NCBI GenBank assembly: GCA_026400305.1 | Contig: JAPLPI010000192.1 | Location: 1-9,077 of the forward strand | Direction: 5' to 3' | DNA: 9,077 bases | Source: Alphaproteobacteria bacterium | GTDB taxonomy: Bacteria > Pseudomonadota > Alphaproteobacteria > Micropepsales > Micropepsaceae | Part shown: one piece after another, positions 7,154 through 9,077 of the stretch | Numbering within the stretch: the first letter of the stretch is position 1 | Layout: every line of letters starts with the position of its first letter | The notes under the pieces: generated by a model | What the model saw: only the letters and a program-made list of their open reading frames with translations | Database searches by the model: none | What the model was told of the DNA's origin: nothing | Translations under genes and position numbers: made by a program

Positions 7154-7181
7154 TTGCACCTTTTCCGCCCTGTGCTAGGGT
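7154..7181 (+). promoter_or_regulatory. Candidate promoter for nadK
   Basis: TTGCAC (7154-7159), a 16-bp spacer and TAGGGT (7176-7181) resemble a housekeeping sigma factor promoter, with a good -35 box and a poor -10 box. It leaves a leader of about 15-20 nt before the ATG at 7205. It falls directly after the hairpin at 7114-7136, as expected if nadK has its own transcription start. Confidence 0.35.
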
Positions 7182-7204
7182 GAACTCCTCCTCTGGGGCT
7201 AAGC

Positions 7205-7957
7205 ATGACCAAGTTGCATTTCACCGCCGTACCGCATGCTGAGGAGGCCGCTGCCGCGCTCAAGCAGCGCCACGGCGATTTTGGTCCAGAAGCGTGCGAC
7301 ATCGTGGTGGCGCTGGGCGGCGACGGCTACATGCTCCAGACGCTGCACAGATTTACCGGCAAGGGTAAGCCGATCTACGGCATGAACCGCGGCACCGTCG
7401 GCTTCCTGATGAACGAGTATCACCAGGACGACCTGCCCCAGCGTCTGGCCGCCGCCGAAAAGGCGGTGATCCATCCCCTCAAGATGACCGCCCATACCCA
7501 GTCGCGCGTCATCGAGGCCCGCGCCTTCAACGAAGTGTCGCTGCTACGCGAAACCCGCCAGGCCGCCAAAATTCGCATCCTGGTGGATGGGCTGCCGCGC
7601 CTCTCCGAACTGATCTGCGATGGCGTCCTGGTCTCCACGCCGGTAGGCTCCACCGCCTACAACCTGTCGGCCCACGGTCCGATCCTGCCGATCACCGCGG
7701 ACCTTCTGGCGCTGACGCCCATTTCCGCCTTCCGCCCACGGCGCTGGCGCGGCGCGCTTCTGCCCCACCGCGCCAAAGTGCGCTTCGAGATAGCCGAAAG
7801 CCGCAAGCGCCCGGTCAGCGCCGTCGCCGACGATTTCGAAGTGCGCGACGTCACCGCCGTGGATGTGGAAGAGGATCGCAGCATCTCCATGGCCCTGCTG
7901 TACGATGCCGGACACAGCCTGGACGAACGCATCCTGGCCGAACAATTTTCGAACTGA
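7205..7957 (+). CDS. nadK: NAD kinase
   Basis: A 250-residue cytoplasmic enzyme that phosphorylates NAD at the 2' hydroxyl of its adenosine ribose to make NADP. Motifs in order: [11 protein letters not shown] (GGDG at 38-41, phosphate and catalytic loop), [13 protein letters not shown] (59-71), the FNEVSLLRE segment (108-116, NE part of the NAD site), and the second signature [20 protein letters not shown] (138-157) followed by GPILP. The [18 protein letters not shown] segment is typical of alphaproteobacterial members. Length (about 250) and both ends fit that group, and the frame is intact. ATG 7205 has only a weak Shine-Dalgarno sequence (GGGGCT). The residue after GPILPI is T where G or E is more usual as I recall; this is probably neutral. 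It sits between the DUF2336 gene and the response regulator. Confidence 0.94.
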   Translation: MTKLHFTAVPHAEEAAAALKQRHGDFGPEACDIVVALGGDGYMLQTLHRFTGKGKPIYGMNRGTVGFLMNEYHQDDLPQRLAAAEKAVIHPLKMTAHTQSRVIEARAFNEVSLLRETRQAAKIRILVDGLPRLSELICDGVLVSTPVGSTAYNLSAHGPILPITADLLALTPISAFRPRRWRGALLPHRAKVRFEIAESRKRPVSAVADDFEVRDVTAVDVEEDRSISMALLYDAGHSLDERILAEQFSN

Positions 7958-8054
7958 CAAGCTAGCCAGACAGTGAGGGTTTCACGAATAGTTAAGCCCC
8001 GATAAGCTACGGTTCTGGCATGACGCCTTTTCTGGGGCGCTTTGGGCGTGGGTG

Positions 8055-8566
8055 ATGAGTAAATACCGTTTCGACTGACTGAAGATTCTCGTGGTGAACG
8101 ACAACACCCACATGCACAAGCTCGTCGTCACCATCCTGCAGGCCTTCGGCGTCATCCAGATTTTCGAGGCCGAGAGTGGCGACCGCGCCTGGCACATTCT
8201 GCGCGAATCCAATCCCGACGTGATCCTGCTGGACTGGGTGATGGAAGGCATGTCGGGCCTGGACCTGATCGAGACGATCCGCACCAATCCCCAGCCCCCC
8301 CAACTTCTTCGTGCCGGTGATCATGCTGACTGTCCACACATAGCTGGATCATGTGGCGCGCGCGCGACGCCGGCGTCAACGAATTCATCGCCAAGCCGGT
8401 GTCGGTCAAGACCGTGATGTCGCGCTTGGTGGCGGTGATCGAGAATCCCCGCCCCTATGTGCGCACCCAGGGCTATTTCGGCCCCTGCCGCCGCCGCCGC
8501 GGCGTTCAAGAATATCGCGGGCCCGAGCGCTGCAGCGAAACTCCCAAGCAGCAGGCCGCGGAGTAA
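8055..8566 (+). pseudogene. Single-domain response regulator (receiver) with multiple lesions
   Basis: A CheY-like receiver with a short basic tail. ATG 8055 gives MSKYRFD, then in-frame TGA (8076-8078), then LKILVVNDNTHMHKLVVTIL. The phospho-acceptor Asp is in DVILLDWVMEGMSGLDL. After ETIRTNPQ a run of seven C (8295-8301) shifts the frame; restoring it gives NFFVPVIMLTVHT, with the switch Thr. TAG (8341-8343) interrupts before LDHV. A CG-repeat (about 8355-8366) has a second shift, after which RDAGVNEFIAKPVSVKTVM supplies the conserved Lys. The tail (TQGYFGPCRRRR, YRGPER) runs to TAA 8564-8566. The acidic pair is N-D rather than D-D. Four lesions in about 170 codons preclude a functional product as written. 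The gene probably partners the Hpt protein that follows, and was likely about 170 residues when whole. Confidence 0.78.
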
Positions 8567-8569
8567 GCC

Positions 8570-9027
8570 ATGAAACACCAGCAGCCGATCGAACTCTTCA
8601 TGCCGCCCAACATGCTCAAATCCAAGGTCGGCGGCGGGCAGGGCGGCATGGACATGGCCGCCATGAAGCGCACGGAATCGGCGATGAATGGCCTGCAGAA
8701 CCAGTTTGGCGACTGGATCGCCAGCGACGTGAAAGCGTTGATCGAAGCCCACGGCGCGCTGCTGCGCTGCCCCATGACATCAAGGGCCAAGCGCCAACCT
8801 TCGACTTCCCCCTGATCGCTCGCGTCGCCGGGTCGCTGGCCTGCATGATCGGCGAATTACCGCCCACGACCACCCTACCGTTGAGCCTGATCGATGCGCA
8901 TGTGAATGCCACCCAGGTGATCCACAAGCAGAACCTGAAAGACACCAACGACAAGATCGCCCAGACATTGTGCGAAGAGTGAGATGCATGCGTGGACGAA
9001 GTCCTCGCCAACGCCAAGCCCACTTAA
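8570..9027 (+). pseudogene. Hpt (histidine phosphotransfer) domain protein, frameshifted and with an in-frame TGA
   Basis: GGAG (8560-8563) overlaps the receiver stop and sets the start at ATG 8570. The first part (IELFMPPNMLKSKVGGG, FGDWIASDVKALIEAHGALL) ends in an altered frame near 8760-8770. Family-like sequence resumes in another frame with LPHDIKGQAPTFDFPLIARV, where HDIKGQ corresponds to the Hpt phospho-accepting His motif (H-x-x-K-G). About 10-20 residues normally between these parts seem missing, so a deletion rather than a one-base slip is likely. The frame then runs through DAHVNATQVIHKQNL and DKIAQTLCEE to TGA (8980-8982), and continues in the same frame as DEVLANAKPT to TAA (9025-9027), a plausible true C-terminus. 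It would relay phosphate with the adjacent receiver. The Hpt assignment is from the motif and the context. Confidence 0.65.
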
Positions 9028-9077
9028 TTTTGGGTCGCACGGCCTAGCGCTGCCGCTTTTCTTCGCTGGGCCGACGC

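Noticed and set aside
7992..8006. TTAA-N7-TAAG upstream of the response regulator as a second CtrA box
   Set aside because: Only one half-site is exact (6 of 8 consensus positions), which is expected by chance often enough that I do not call it.
9038..9060. CGGC...GCCG hairpin followed by CTTTTCTTC as a terminator after the Hpt gene
   Set aside because: The stem is only four base pairs and the T-run is interrupted; too weak to call. The last 50 nt show no other feature.
1..9077. CRISPR arrays, insertion sequences, phage or toxin-antitoxin genes, tRNA and rRNA
   Set aside because: No regularly spaced repeats, transposase motifs, terminal inverted repeats with target duplications, or cloverleaf-like sequences were seen.

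Overview
The window looks like a chromosomal segment of a GC-rich alphaproteobacterium, probably from the Caulobacterales/Rhizomicrobium/Micropepsaceae neighbourhood. This rests on the strong G/C bias at third codon positions, the alphaproteobacterial style of the NAD kinase, a DUF2336 gene (a family mostly confined to Alphaproteobacteria), and a perfect TTAA-N7-TTAA CtrA-type box in the 5907-6060 intergenic region. The lineage is inferred from these features only, not from a marker gene.

Layout. Positions 1-1485 (+): the tail of an unrecognised gene, an exported DUF6282 metal-dependent hydrolase (108-1001), a 30-codon membrane ORF (1006-1098), and a stranded C-terminal beta-domain of the GH79 glycosidase type (to 1485). 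Positions 1543-2666 (+): an S41 (CtpA-type) protease gene that has lost an internal segment coding for its catalytic Ser and Lys. Positions 2667-2807: a short convergent intergenic stretch with a hairpin. Positions 2808-5906 (-): a secreted four-cysteine protein of unknown function, a TetR repressor with a candidate operator, and an intact glycerol kinase. From 5907 to the end (+): the CtrA box, a DUF2336 gene (frameshifted), an intact NAD kinase, a single-domain response regulator (several lesions) and an Hpt phosphotransfer protein (frameshift plus in-frame TGA).

How the genes fit together. The right-hand block reads as a signalling cluster: DUF2336 protein, NAD kinase, receiver and Hpt partner, with the CtrA-type site at its head. 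The receiver and the Hpt gene are almost certainly one transcription unit, since the Hpt ribosome binding site touches the receiver stop codon. glpK supplies glycerol-3-phosphate. No glpF or glpD lies beside it, and the adjacent TetR gene may or may not be related to it.

The striking property is a split between intact and broken genes. DUF6282, the secreted protein, TetR, glpK and nadK read cleanly from end to end. The S41, DUF2336, receiver and Hpt genes, and probably the GH79 remnant, carry deletions, frameshifts or nonsense codons, although their flanking sequence is still family-like. This is either local gene decay or a low-accuracy assembly, and the sequence alone cannot decide. I found no CRISPR array, insertion sequence, phage gene, tRNA or rRNA, and no convincing new defence or mobile system.
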